A DNA stretch of 37,077 bases from NCBI GenBank assembly GCA_904397845.1, contig CAJFOX010000018.1, positions 1 to 37,077 of the forward strand. The letters run 5' to 3'. The position numbers were made by a program, and so were the translations under genes. The stretch is from an uncultured Oscillospiraceae bacterium. Its GTDB lineage: Bacteria > Bacillota > Clostridia > Oscillospirales > Ruminococcaceae. Under the pieces are notes generated by a model that was not told where the DNA came from, did no database searches, and worked only from the letters and a program-made list of their open reading frames with translations. This document shows positions 16,622 to 25,219 of the stretch, piece by piece. Numbering within the stretch: the first letter of the stretch is position 1; the number at the start of each line of letters is the position of its first letter.

Positions 16622-16650
16622 AGCATAGCACGGTTTCTTCTCTTTGTCAA
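16622..16650 (-). promoter_or_regulatory. Promoter of the T-box-cysS transcript
   Basis: TTGACA (16650-16645), 17-base spacer, TATGCT (16627-16622) on the minus strand. Start of transcription would be near 16615, just ahead of T-box stem I. Confidence 0.8.
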
Positions 16651-16745
16651 GAACGGTCTGCTGTTATCCCTTTCAGCCTAAGGCATGATGGTTAAAAATC
16701 CGCCGGTTTGGCAGAAGCGCTGCGGCAGGGTGTCCGTTTCTCCAT

Positions 16746-16763
16746 CCCCGGCGTAGGCCGGGG
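16746..16763 (-). terminator. Hairpin downstream of pgsA
   Basis: A perfect 7-bp GC stem (CCCCGGC/GCCGGGG, 4-base loop) 20 bases after the pgsA stop. It lacks a T-tract, so it is a weak terminator candidate or a stabilising 3' hairpin. Confidence 0.35.
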
Positions 16764-16783
16764 GCTTCCTCTTTCCGCCGCTT

Positions 16784-17344
16784 TTATTTCATATCACTGA
16801 GCACGGCGCGGTTTTTCCAAAGATAATTGATCCCGCTGATCACTGTCAAGGCCAGCGTAGCCCACATTAGGAGCGTATTCAGCGCTGCAAGCGCCGTTAC
16901 GCCGATCCACAATTCTTCCTCCAGATACATCTGCAAAATGGTGGTGGCAACCCAGATCATCTGGGAAACCGTTTTCATCTTTCCAAAAATGTCCGCCGCA
17001 ATCACAATGCCTTTTGGCGCCGCGATCAGCCGCAGAGAGGTGACGATGAACTCCCGGGCAATGATGACAATAATTACGGCCGCCGGCGTTACCCATAGGT
17101 CCACAAAGCAGATCAGCGCGGAAGTGACCAGAATTTTATCCGCCAACGGGTCCATAAACTTGCCAAAATCGGTAATCAATCCTTGTTTACGGGCAATCTT
17201 TCCGTCCAGCATATCGGTAAAAGACGCTGCTATAAAAAGAATCAACGCCCACAAATAGTGGTTGGAAAAAGGCAGTACCATGGCGGCCACAAAAAACGGT
17301 ACCATAAGCATCCGAAGGCAAGTCAGTTTGTTTGGCAGGTTCAT
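16784..17344 (-). CDS. pgsA: CDP-diacylglycerol--glycerol-3-phosphate 3-phosphatidyltransferase
   Basis: Makes phosphatidylglycerol phosphate at the membrane. The 186-residue protein has the full CDP-alcohol phosphotransferase motif D44-x2-D47-G-x2-A-R-x8-G61-x3-D65-x3-D69 and about five hydrophobic segments. It begins MNLPNKLTCLRML, normal for PgsA. AAGGGG lies 9 bases before the ATG. It follows rimO by 42 bases in the recA-recX-rimO-pgsA run, a conserved neighbourhood in Clostridia. Confidence 0.95.
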   Translation of the reverse strand: MNLPNKLTCLRMLMVPFFVAAMVLPFSNHYLWALILFIAASFTDMLDGKIARKQGLITDFGKFMDPLADKILVTSALICFVDLWVTPAAVIIVIIAREFIVTSLRLIAAPKGIVIAADIFGKMKTVSQMIWVATTILQMYLEEELWIGVTALAALNTLLMWATLALTVISGINYLWKNRAVLSDMK

Positions 17345-17386
17345 AAAGGCTATCCCCTTTTCTGTTATATTGCAGGCAACAAACTC

Positions 17387-18712
17387 TTACAGCGCGCTGC
17401 CAATCAAATCATAGTCCAGCACATCGTCTATATGTACCGGCAGATACTGGCCCACCGCCGGCTTTTTGCGGCTGGTAAAAAAGATCTTTCCATCAATATC
17501 CGGCGCATCCGCCGCGCTTCGGCCGAAATAGCTGGCAGCGTAGCGGTCGTAGCCTTCCACAACCACTTCTAAATCGGATCCGACCAACCCCTGGTTATAT
17601 TCTTCCATAATCCCCATCTGCAGTTCCATAATGATGTCCGCCCGGCGCTGCCGCACCTCGGGATCGACCTGATCGGTCCGCTCTCCCGCAGGCGTCCCCT
17701 CCTCCGCCGAGTAGGGGAAACAGCCCAGCCGCTCAAACCTGATTTCCTGCACAAACTGGCACAGTTCCTCAAACTGCTCCTCCGTTTCACCGGGGAAACC
17801 CGTGATCAAGGTGGTACGCAGTACAATGCCCGGCACCTTTTCCCGGATTTTTCTCATCAGCGCGGTAAGCGATTCCCGGTCGCCGCGCCGGTTCATTTCT
17901 TGCAGCACTTTTTTGTTGCAGTGCTGCAACGGAATATCCAGATACTTCACGATTTTTTCTTCTCTGGCCATCACGTCCAAAAGTTCATCTGTGATCCAAT
18001 CCGGATAAGTGTATAACACCCGAATCCAACGCAGGCCCTCAATTTGGGCCAAGCGGCGCAGAAGCTCCGGCAGCATGGGCTTCCCATACAGATCAACGCC
18101 ATAGCGGGTCGTATCCTGCGCCACCACATTCAGTTCGGTCACGCCATGATCTGCCAAAAGCTTTGCTTCCGCTACGATGTTATCTATTTCCCTGCTGCGG
18201 TACCGGCCGCGGATCATGGGAATGGCACAATAGGTACATCTGTTATCGCACCCCTCGGCAATTTTCAGATAAGCAAAAAACGGAAGGTTGGAAAGGATTC
18301 GTTCCCCTTCCAACGGCAGCGCCTCCTTGGGGCCGAACCGGCGTACCTTTTCGCCCGCCAAAGCCGTTTCAATGGCATCGCAGATTTCTTCGTTTGATCC
18401 GATCCCCAGGATCACATCCGCTTCGGGAATCTCTTTGGCCACCTCTTCCCGATAACGCTCCGCCAGGCATCCGGTGACGCAAATAACCTTAATTCGCCCT
18501 TCCTTTTTAAGCGTAACGAATTCCAGGATATTCTCGATCGACTCCTGCTTCGCGCTTTCAATAAACCCGCAGGTATTGATGATGACCACGTCACAGGTGC
18601 CCGAGTCCGTATGGAGCTGATAGCCCCGTTTTTTCAGTTTGGCTAATATGATTTCTGCGTCCACCTGGTTTTTGGAACAGCCAAGGGATACCATCCCCAC
18701 TTTAATTGCCAT
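17387..18712 (-). CDS. rimO: Ribosomal protein S12 methylthiotransferase RimO
   Basis: A radical-SAM enzyme that adds a methylthio group to Asp of ribosomal protein S12. Its 441 residues hold three domains: UPF0004 with cluster ligands Cys12, Cys48 and Cys82; radical SAM with C155-x3-C159-x2-C162 (CDNRCTYC); and a C-terminal TRAM-like domain. 'MVSLGCSKNQVDAE' and 'PLQHCNKKVLQEMNRRGDRE' favour RimO over MiaB. GAGGAG lies 6 bases before the ATG; only 3 bases separate it from recX. Confidence 0.95.
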   Translation of the reverse strand: MAIKVGMVSLGCSKNQVDAEIILAKLKKRGYQLHTDSGTCDVVIINTCGFIESAKQESIENILEFVTLKKEGRIKVICVTGCLAERYREEVAKEIPEADVILGIGSNEEICDAIETALAGEKVRRFGPKEALPLEGERILSNLPFFAYLKIAEGCDNRCTYCAIPMIRGRYRSREIDNIVAEAKLLADHGVTELNVVAQDTTRYGVDLYGKPMLPELLRRLAQIEGLRWIRVLYTYPDWITDELLDVMAREEKIVKYLDIPLQHCNKKVLQEMNRRGDRESLTALMRKIREKVPGIVLRTTLITGFPGETEEQFEELCQFVQEIRFERLGCFPYSAEEGTPAGERTDQVDPEVRQRRADIIMELQMGIMEEYNQGLVGSDLEVVVEGYDRYAASYFGRSAADAPDIDGKIFFTSRKKPAVGQYLPVHIDDVLDYDLIGSAL

Positions 18713-18715
18713 AGT

Positions 18716-19351
18716 TTACTCCTCTGTTTCACTAAAATTCCGCAGCGCCGTACGGATCTGGTCATAGTCATAGCCCAAACGCAGCAGGCCGTTCACCGCT
18801 TTGCTGCGGCCTTTTGGATCCTCATTCGACAAAGAACGAGCATATTTCCTCCGGATGATCTCTTCCAGCTGGCCGACTGTTTTTTCGCCCTCAAAAGACT
18901 CGGCCATTTCCTCCAGCACCTCATCGATGAGATCCCGGTCAAAGCCTTTCTGCATCATACTCTGGCGAATGCGCCGCGGGCCGTATTTTTTCTCCTGCCA
19001 CAGCATAGCTGCCCATCGGCGGGCATAGGTTCCGTCATCCACCAGCCCCAGTTCCACCATCCGGCAGGTCACATCGGCGGCAATTTGCTCCGGCACTGAC
19101 CTGCAAAGCTTATCATACAGCTCTTTTTCGCTGTGGCTGCGGCTTTCCAGCAGATACAGCGCCCGCTCTCTGGCACGCCGCCGGTCGCATATCTGGCGGA
19201 TTTCATCCAAGCGCTGGGGAGTGATCTGCTGTCCAACGGCCAGCCCCGTTTCAGCCAGCACTTCGGCACTGATCGTCAGGGCGTATTCCTCTTCTATAAA
19301 AAGATGATAGCCCCCTTTCTTCGCCTTTTGAATGGCTGTGATCCGAAGCAT
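18716..19351 (-). CDS. recX: Recombination regulatory protein RecX
   Basis: Modulates RecA filament growth. The 211-residue, mostly helical protein has the three-helix repeats 'RALYLLESRSHSEKELYDKL', 'VDDGTYARRWA' and 'KYGPRRIRQSMMQKGFDRDL', the core RecX pattern. Its ATG shares one base with the recA stop (TAATG), so the two are translationally coupled. Confidence 0.93.
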   Translation of the reverse strand: MLRITAIQKAKKGGYHLFIEEEYALTISAEVLAETGLAVGQQITPQRLDEIRQICDRRRARERALYLLESRSHSEKELYDKLCRSVPEQIAADVTCRMVELGLVDDGTYARRWAAMLWQEKKYGPRRIRQSMMQKGFDRDLIDEVLEEMAESFEGEKTVGQLEEIIRRKYARSLSNEDPKGRSKAVNGLLRLGYDYDQIRTALRNFSETEE

Positions 19352-20475
19352 TATTCATCCACTTCCACATCAATATTCACCGCCGCGTTCCTCCCCCTGG
19401 CCGGGGATGCGGGTGAAGCGGCAGGCTCAGCCGCAGCTGGCGCAGCCGTTTCTTTTTTAGGCGCAACCGTTTTGCCGCCCCGGGCAAAGCTCAATCTGCC
19501 GGCATCCGCGCGGATCAGTTTGTCTATTTCGTTGGCAAAATCCGGATGTTCCTGCAAATAAACCTTTACATTATCCCGGCCCTGGCCCAGGCGCTCTCCG
19601 TTGTAGCTAAACCATGCACCGGACTTGTTGATAATATCCAGCTTAACTGCCAGATCCAATATTTCTCCTTCACGGGAGATGCCGGTCCCGTACATAATAT
19701 CAAACTCTGCCTCTTTAAAAGGGGGCGCGACCTTATTTTTCACAATTTTGACCCGCGTGCGGTTACCAATCATTTCTGTCCCGCTTTTCAGCTGTTCAAC
19801 CCGGCGGACCTCCATCCGCACAGAAGAATAGAACTTCAGCGCCCGCCCACCGGGGGTCACCTCCGGGTTTCCATACACCACGCCGACCTTTTCGCGCAAC
19901 TGGTTGATGAACACTGCAACCGTATTGGATTTGGATACAATGCCCGTCAGCTTGCGCAGCGCTTGGGACATCAAACGGGCCTGCAGGCCTACATGGGCGT
20001 CACCCATCTCCCCCTCAATTTCCGCCTTCGGGACCATGGCGGCTACTGAGTCGAGCACAATTACGTCAATGGCGCCGGAGCGGACCAACGCTTCCGCAAT
20101 CTCAAGGGCCTGCTCGCCGGTATCCGGTTGGGAGACCAAGAGCGAATCTATATCCACGCCCAAAGCCTTGGCATATACCGGATCCAGCGCGTGTTCTACA
20201 TCAATAAAAGCCGCTTCTCCTCCCGCTTTCTGGGCCTCAGCGACAATATGCAGCGCAACCGTCGTTTTACCGGAACTTTCCGGTCCGTAGATCTCTACAA
20301 TCCGCCCCCGGGGCACGCCGCCAATTCCCAGCGCCATATCCAGTGAAATAGAGCCAGTGGAAATTGCCTCCACATTGAGCGTCGCTGTAGAACCCAGCTT
20401 CATAATCGACCCCTTGCCGAACTGCTTTTCAATCTGGCTGATCGCTGTCTCAATCGCTTTTTGTTTATCTACCAT
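19351..20475 (-). CDS. recA: Recombinase RecA
   Basis: The strand-exchange and SOS-coprotease ATPase, 374 residues. Walker A GPESSGKT is at 64-71; Walker B in '[14 protein letters not shown]'; loop L1/L2 regions '[20 protein letters not shown]' and '[11 protein letters not shown]' are intact. The C-terminal tail is unusually rich in Ala/Pro/Lys and ends acidic (NIDVEVDE). The start at 20475 ([10 protein letters not shown]) has GGAG 8 bases upstream; the in-frame ATG at 20538 is rejected because homologues begin at MVDK. It is transcribed through a leader of about 150 bases that can fold. Confidence 0.98.
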   Translation of the reverse strand: MVDKQKAIETAISQIEKQFGKGSIMKLGSTATLNVEAISTGSISLDMALGIGGVPRGRIVEIYGPESSGKTTVALHIVAEAQKAGGEAAFIDVEHALDPVYAKALGVDIDSLLVSQPDTGEQALEIAEALVRSGAIDVIVLDSVAAMVPKAEIEGEMGDAHVGLQARLMSQALRKLTGIVSKSNTVAVFINQLREKVGVVYGNPEVTPGGRALKFYSSVRMEVRRVEQLKSGTEMIGNRTRVKIVKNKVAPPFKEAEFDIMYGTGISREGEILDLAVKLDIINKSGAWFSYNGERLGQGRDNVKVYLQEHPDFANEIDKLIRADAGRLSFARGGKTVAPKKETAAPAAAEPAASPASPARGRNAAVNIDVEVDE

Positions 20476-20531
20476 ATTTCTGCTCCATTCCGCGCGCACC
20501 GGCGCTATCTTTTCACAGTCTGCACTCTCTC

Positions 20532-20600
20532 CCGGCAAGACACTGCATAGCTAATCGAAAAACATATGCAAAACACGTGTCTGCCGGTAAGTGTCTGCCG
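20532..20600 (-). repeat. Tandem repeats and complementary strand in the recA leader
   Basis: Two 10-base direct repeats (GTGTCTGCCG on the plus strand at 20577-20586 and 20591-20600, 4 bases apart) are both complementary to 20532-20543 (CCGGCAAGACAC, one bulge). In the RNA either copy could pair with the single downstream strand; a TGCATA/TATGCA helix between them would extend the stem. Confidence 0.5.
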
Positions 20601-20629
20601 TCCTTCGATTTTCTTGCTGTTCTGTTGAT

Positions 20630-20658
20630 ATTATACCGTATTATGACGCGAGATGCAA
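20630..20658 (-). promoter_or_regulatory. Promoter of recA
   Basis: TTGCAT (20658-20653), 17-base spacer, TATAAT (20635-20630) on the minus strand, giving a leader of about 148 bases. Confidence 0.7.
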
Positions 20659-20676
20659 CCGATTTAGGCAAAAAAT

Positions 20677-20690
20677 CGAACATATATTCT
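20677..20690. promoter_or_regulatory. Candidate SOS (LexA) operator upstream of recA
   Basis: CGAACATATATTCT matches CGAAC-N4-GTTCG at all but two positions (GAAC-N4-ATTC core). It lies about 18 bases upstream of the recA -35 element, further out than is usual for LexA repression, and also upstream of the divergent GntR promoter. Confidence 0.4.
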
Positions 20691-20724
20691 TAGTTCAGTT
20701 TTGCCACAAGCCCATACAATTTCA

Positions 20725-20743
20725 GTTGCGAAATCGCCGCAAC
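20725..20743. promoter_or_regulatory. Inverted repeat in the GntR-gene promoter (candidate operator)
   Basis: GTTGCG-N7-CGCAAC, perfect 6-base arms, covering the -35 element and most of the spacer of the plus-strand promoter. Its position suits an autoregulatory or repressor site. Confidence 0.45.
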
Positions 20744-20754
20744 TATATTATAAT
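20726..20754 (+). promoter_or_regulatory. Promoter of the GntR-family gene
   Basis: TTGCGA (20726-20731), 17-base spacer, TATAAT (20749-20754). Leader of about 105 bases. Confidence 0.65.
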
Positions 20755-20865
20755 GGTAATGATATGTAAAGTCCGTTCTGCCTTTTCAGAAGGGGATTTC
20801 TTCCTACAGATAAGGCAAAACTCGCTTTTGCTGCGGACGCATTATGCACAAAAAGGGTTGAAAAC

Positions 20866-21564
20866 ATGAAAGACAATCTGTTATCCAATGGCTATTCCTT
20901 GGCGGATAAAGTATTTAAAAAACTGGAAGAAGAGATTCTCAACGGGGCATTGAAGGCTGGCGAAAATTTAACCGAACTTCGTATTTCCGCCCGTTTGGGC
21001 GTCAGCAGAACGCCAGTTCGGGAAGCGATTCACCGCCTGGAGCAGGAGGGGCTGGTACAGCTGACTCCCAACAAAGGCGCAGTGGTGATTGGCATCAGTG
21101 AAAAGGATCTGCGGGATATATACGATATCCGCATGAAGCTGGAGGGGCTGGCCTCCCGCTGGGCGGCTGAGCAGATTACTGAAGAAGACGCCAAGTCCCT
21201 GCGTGATATTCTGGAGCTGCAGGAATTTTATACGGCAAAAGGGGATCTGGACCAGTTGCGAAATCTGGATTCCCAGTTTCATGAGCGAATTTATGAGATC
21301 AGCGGCAGCCGCACTCTGCGCCAGACCTTGAGCAGCCTGCACCATTCGATACAGCGCTACCGAAAGATGTCCTTTGCGACAAAGGGCCGGGCCCAAAAGG
21401 TCATGATAGAACACCAGCGGATTGTTGACGCGATTGCTTCCCATGATCCGGAGGCTGCAGAAAAAGCAACGGTTGACCACATTGAAATGGCCGCAACGAA
21501 TATGTTGAAAAACCTTGGCCTTTCCAGTGAAGGAGACGTTCATGCTGACAGCGCAGCACTATAA
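20866..21564 (+). CDS. GntR family transcriptional regulator, FCD domain (FadR/VanR subfamily)
   Basis: A 232-residue regulator. The N-terminal winged helix-turn-helix reads 'LKAGENLTELRISARLGVSRTPVREAIHRLEQEGLV' in outline (residues 28-63), with 'VSRTPVREA' as the recognition helix signature. The C-terminal all-helical FCD ligand domain has the acidic/His pattern 'LDSQFHERIYE', 'EHQRIVDAI' and 'VDHIEMA' that binds a metal and a small carboxylic acid. The ligand and targets cannot be read from sequence, and no metabolic operon is adjacent, so it may act elsewhere or on itself through the inverted repeat in its promoter. Ribosome site is weak (AAGGG). Confidence 0.92.
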   Translation: MKDNLLSNGYSLADKVFKKLEEEILNGALKAGENLTELRISARLGVSRTPVREAIHRLEQEGLVQLTPNKGAVVIGISEKDLRDIYDIRMKLEGLASRWAAEQITEEDAKSLRDILELQEFYTAKGDLDQLRNLDSQFHERIYEISGSRTLRQTLSSLHHSIQRYRKMSFATKGRAQKVMIEHQRIVDAIASHDPEAAEKATVDHIEMAATNMLKNLGLSSEGDVHADSAAL

Positions 21565-21569
21565 AAAGA

Positions 21570-21601
21570 AAAAGGCCTTTGCCATATGGCAAAGGCCTTT
21601 T
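21570..21601. terminator. Bidirectional terminator between the GntR gene and ferredoxin
   Basis: A perfect 32-base palindrome (AAAAGGCCTTTGCCAT and its complement) with A- and T-runs at the ends, lying between convergent stops at 21564 and 21614. Confidence 0.9.
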
Positions 21602-21613
21602 CAGTAAGTACCA

Positions 21614-22748
<1,135 letters not shown>

Positions 22749-22760
22749 AGTTCCTCCATT

Positions 22761-23720
22761 CTATTCTTCGAAAACGCTGCTGATTCCAGCTCCAAGCCAG
22801 GCGGTCAGCAACGGCATACTCATATTTTGGCGGGCATACTCCATGCCCTGTTCTATTATATCAAGGACTTTGCCCGCCTGCAACGGAAGAATGCGGAACT
22901 GCCGGTCACTTTTTGCAACAAAGGAATCTTTTGTATTTTTCGCCAGTAACTGACGGATCTCCTCCAGACATTGGAGCAGCCCCTCCCGGTCATTCTCAAA
23001 GCCGGCCAGCACCTGCAGGATACCAAACCAATCCGATTTTTCCATTTTACCGCATAAATCAGCGGCCCTTTCTAAAAGCGCCGCGTACTTTTCGTCTGTC
23101 AGCAGCCGCTTTGCCCGACCAATATTGCCGCCGCTCTGAACTGCCGCCTGCCAGGCACGTTCCTCCCCAAGTTCCGGGGTCTGTTCCAGCAGCGCTTTGG
23201 CCGTCAGCGTTTCTCCCGGCTCCATCAGCGACAGCGCCACAACCCTTGACTGTACCGTTTCCAAAAGCTTGGAACGGTTATCACAGGTCAAAAGGAACAG
23301 TACGCCGGCCGGGGGCTCTTCCAAAAGCTTAAGCAGGGCGTTTTGCGCCCAAGACGTCATGTATTGCGCCTCACACAGGATATACACTTTCCGCGGCGCC
23401 TCGTTGGGCTTAACCCATGCATCTGCCCGCAATCGCTCGATCTGCTCTTTTGAAAAGGATTTCTTTCCCGGTTCCGACGAAATAGTCTGCACATCCGGAT
23501 GAATGCCTTTGAGAATTTTCCGGCAGTGGCGGCACTGGCCACAAGGCGGGTTCTCCCCCTCGCACAGCGCGGCGGCGGCAATCAGTCTGGCAAACGTTTT
23601 TCTTCCGGAACCTTCCGTTCCCTCCAATAAAATCCCATGCGGAAAGCGCCCGTCTCTTTGGTAAAAGACGAGCGCCTCTTTTGCTTTGTCATTTCCGTAA
23701 AAACGGTCTAATAACGACAT
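22761..23720 (-). CDS. holB: DNA polymerase III subunit delta'
   Basis: A clamp-loader subunit of 319 residues. The AAA+ P-loop is 'GTEGSGRKT' at residues 34-42; a zinc module is formed by Cys53, Cys60, Cys63 and Cys66; 'AQYMTSWAQNALLKLLEEPP' is the delta'-type SRC-region signature and 'SRVVALSL' is the SRV motif. It follows darA by 18 bases and precedes ricT, as in other Firmicutes (the yaaR gene present in Bacillus between darA and holB is missing). Confidence 0.93.
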   Translation of the reverse strand: MSLLDRFYGNDKAKEALVFYQRDGRFPHGILLEGTEGSGRKTFARLIAAAALCEGENPPCGQCRHCRKILKGIHPDVQTISSEPGKKSFSKEQIERLRADAWVKPNEAPRKVYILCEAQYMTSWAQNALLKLLEEPPAGVLFLLTCDNRSKLLETVQSRVVALSLMEPGETLTAKALLEQTPELGEERAWQAAVQSGGNIGRAKRLLTDEKYAALLERAADLCGKMEKSDWFGILQVLAGFENDREGLLQCLEEIRQLLAKNTKDSFVAKSDRQFRILPLQAGKVLDIIEQGMEYARQNMSMPLLTAWLGAGISSVFEE

Positions 23721-23738
23721 TTCTGCATAACCTCAGGA

Positions 23739-24062
23739 TTACAGCTTTTTAAACTGCTCCACATCCAGGACAAAAATGGTGGCTCCGCCAACAGTGACTT
23801 CTACCGGGAAGGACGTGTACATTCCCACGCCATAAGACGCGGAGGAAGGAACCATCTGTTTTCTCTTTTTGCTGTGTTCACCGATGACACTGATCGCCTT
23901 GTCCACATTTTCATCCTCAGTACCAATCAAGAAAGTGGTATTGCCGCTCATCAGGAAGCCGCCGGTCGTAGCCAGTTTCGTGACCGAAAAATTATTTTTG
24001 GTCAGTGCGGAAGAAACCATAGAGCTGTCATCACTGGAAACAATAGCAAGGATTAATTTCAT
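23739..24062 (-). CDS. darA: Cyclic-di-AMP receptor DarA/PstA (PII-like)
   Basis: A 107-residue PII-fold trimer protein that binds cyclic-di-AMP in Firmicutes. The ligand-loop sequence 'VTKLATTGGFLMSGNTTFLIG' in outline (residues 27-47), the N-terminus 'MKLILAIVSSDD' and the C-terminal 'GGATIFVLDVEQFKKL' match DarA/YaaQ. AGGAGGG lies 6 bases before the ATG. It is the first gene of darA-holB-ricT and has its own promoter with an extended -10. Confidence 0.94.
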   Translation of the reverse strand: MKLILAIVSSDDSSMVSSALTKNNFSVTKLATTGGFLMSGNTTFLIGTEDENVDKAISVIGEHSKKRKQMVPSSASYGVGMYTSFPVEVTVGGATIFVLDVEQFKKL

Positions 24063-24102
24063 ACATAGCCCTCCTTTTGCAGCAAAGTTTTGCTTTGTAT
24101 TT

Positions 24103-24138
24103 ATTATAGCATAGGTTTCCGGAGATTACCATAGGTTT
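24103..24138 (-). promoter_or_regulatory. darA promoter region with two direct repeats
   Basis: An extended -10, TGC-TATAAT (24111-24103), without a convincing -35. Two copies of AAACCTATG (24118-24110 and 24138-24130, minus strand), 20 bases apart, occupy the -35 region, a spacing of about two helical turns that could suit an activator. Confidence 0.45.
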
Positions 24139-24180
24139 TTTGATTACAAACCTGTTAAATTTGTATAAAATGGGGAAAAG

Positions 24181-25215
24181 CTAGTGCTTTTTCCTTTTTT
24201 CCCGCATGGCCATCGCCAGATCCACCAGCTTCCCGATCACAGGCCGATAGGTATAATTCCATTCACCGGCGTATTCGTCCAGCTGGCCATGGAAGCCTTT
24301 CTTAAATCGGTAAAGCCCATACATGGGGCTGTTCTCGTCCAGATTACCGGACACTCCCTGAAAATCGTACAGGGTACACCCTGTCTCTACCGCCCAGCGG
24401 ATCATCTCCCACTGCATTAAATAGTTGGGCATTACATTCCGGTATATGTTGTCCGAAGCGCCGTAAACATAACAGGTCTTTCCCGCGTAATTGGTGGCAA
24501 TGGCGCCGCAGACGGCCTTGCCATCATAAAAGCCCATATACAGCCGCGCATGTTCGCCCAGCGCGTCCAACATCCGTGCGAAATAGCTTTTGGGCCGGAC
24601 ACGAAACCCATCCCTTTCACCGGTGGTCTGCATGATACGGACAAAATCGTCCAGATACTCCTTCCCCACTACTTTGATCTGCACGCCATGCTTCATAGCC
24701 ACCCGCACATTATACCGGGTCTTCTGGGTCAGGTTCCGGAAAAGCTCTTCTTCACTGCGGCCGTTCAAAAACAGATGATAATTAAATCTTGCCTGGATCG
24801 TTTCAAATCCTTCCGGGCCTGCAAAAAGGGTAAAGCCCATCTCCTGCATTATTTTGGCCGTCTGTTCATCCGCGGCCAAAACTTCCGGATCCCATTTAAG
24901 CTGATAAGCGTGGTATTGTTTGGCCAGCTGATCCAATCCGCTTTTGAGCTCCTGGAGCAACGGGCGGTTTTCCAGATCACAGACCGGCCCGCGGGGCGCG
25001 TATAAAAGCGCCGCCCCAACCACCGGCAGCTTCTGTATCAAAACAGCGCACCCGGCGCAAATCTGTCCGGCAGCATCCCGCACAACAACTACCTCCCCTT
25101 TCCAGTTATTCTTCACCTGGAACCAGCGGGTAGACTGGGTAAAGCCGCCGCGGGGATGGTTTTGGCAGAAAGCTTCGTATTCTTCGTATTGTTCCGGCCG
25201 CAAAATTTCTGTCAT
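24181..25215 (-). CDS. FemAB/FemX-family peptidoglycan aminoacyltransferase
   Basis: A 344-residue member of the Fem family, which transfers amino acids from aminoacyl-tRNA to lipid II to build peptidoglycan cross-bridges. Two GNAT-like lobes are recognisable: 'FTQSTRWFQVKNNW', 'LYAPRGPVCDLENRPLL' in the first and 'LTQKTRYNVRVAMKHGV', 'PNYLMQWEMIRWAVETGC', 'YDFQGVSGN' and 'LYRFKKGFHGQL' in the second. The amino acid added is unknown. GGAGAG lies 7 bases before the ATG; it is 4 bases from queG, so co-translated with it. Confidence 0.9.
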   Translation of the reverse strand: MTEILRPEQYEEYEAFCQNHPRGGFTQSTRWFQVKNNWKGEVVVVRDAAGQICAGCAVLIQKLPVVGAALLYAPRGPVCDLENRPLLQELKSGLDQLAKQYHAYQLKWDPEVLAADEQTAKIMQEMGFTLFAGPEGFETIQARFNYHLFLNGRSEEELFRNLTQKTRYNVRVAMKHGVQIKVVGKEYLDDFVRIMQTTGERDGFRVRPKSYFARMLDALGEHARLYMGFYDGKAVCGAIATNYAGKTCYVYGASDNIYRNVMPNYLMQWEMIRWAVETGCTLYDFQGVSGNLDENSPMYGLYRFKKGFHGQLDEYAGEWNYTYRPVIGKLVDLAMAMREKRKKH

Positions 25216-25219
25216 ATGT

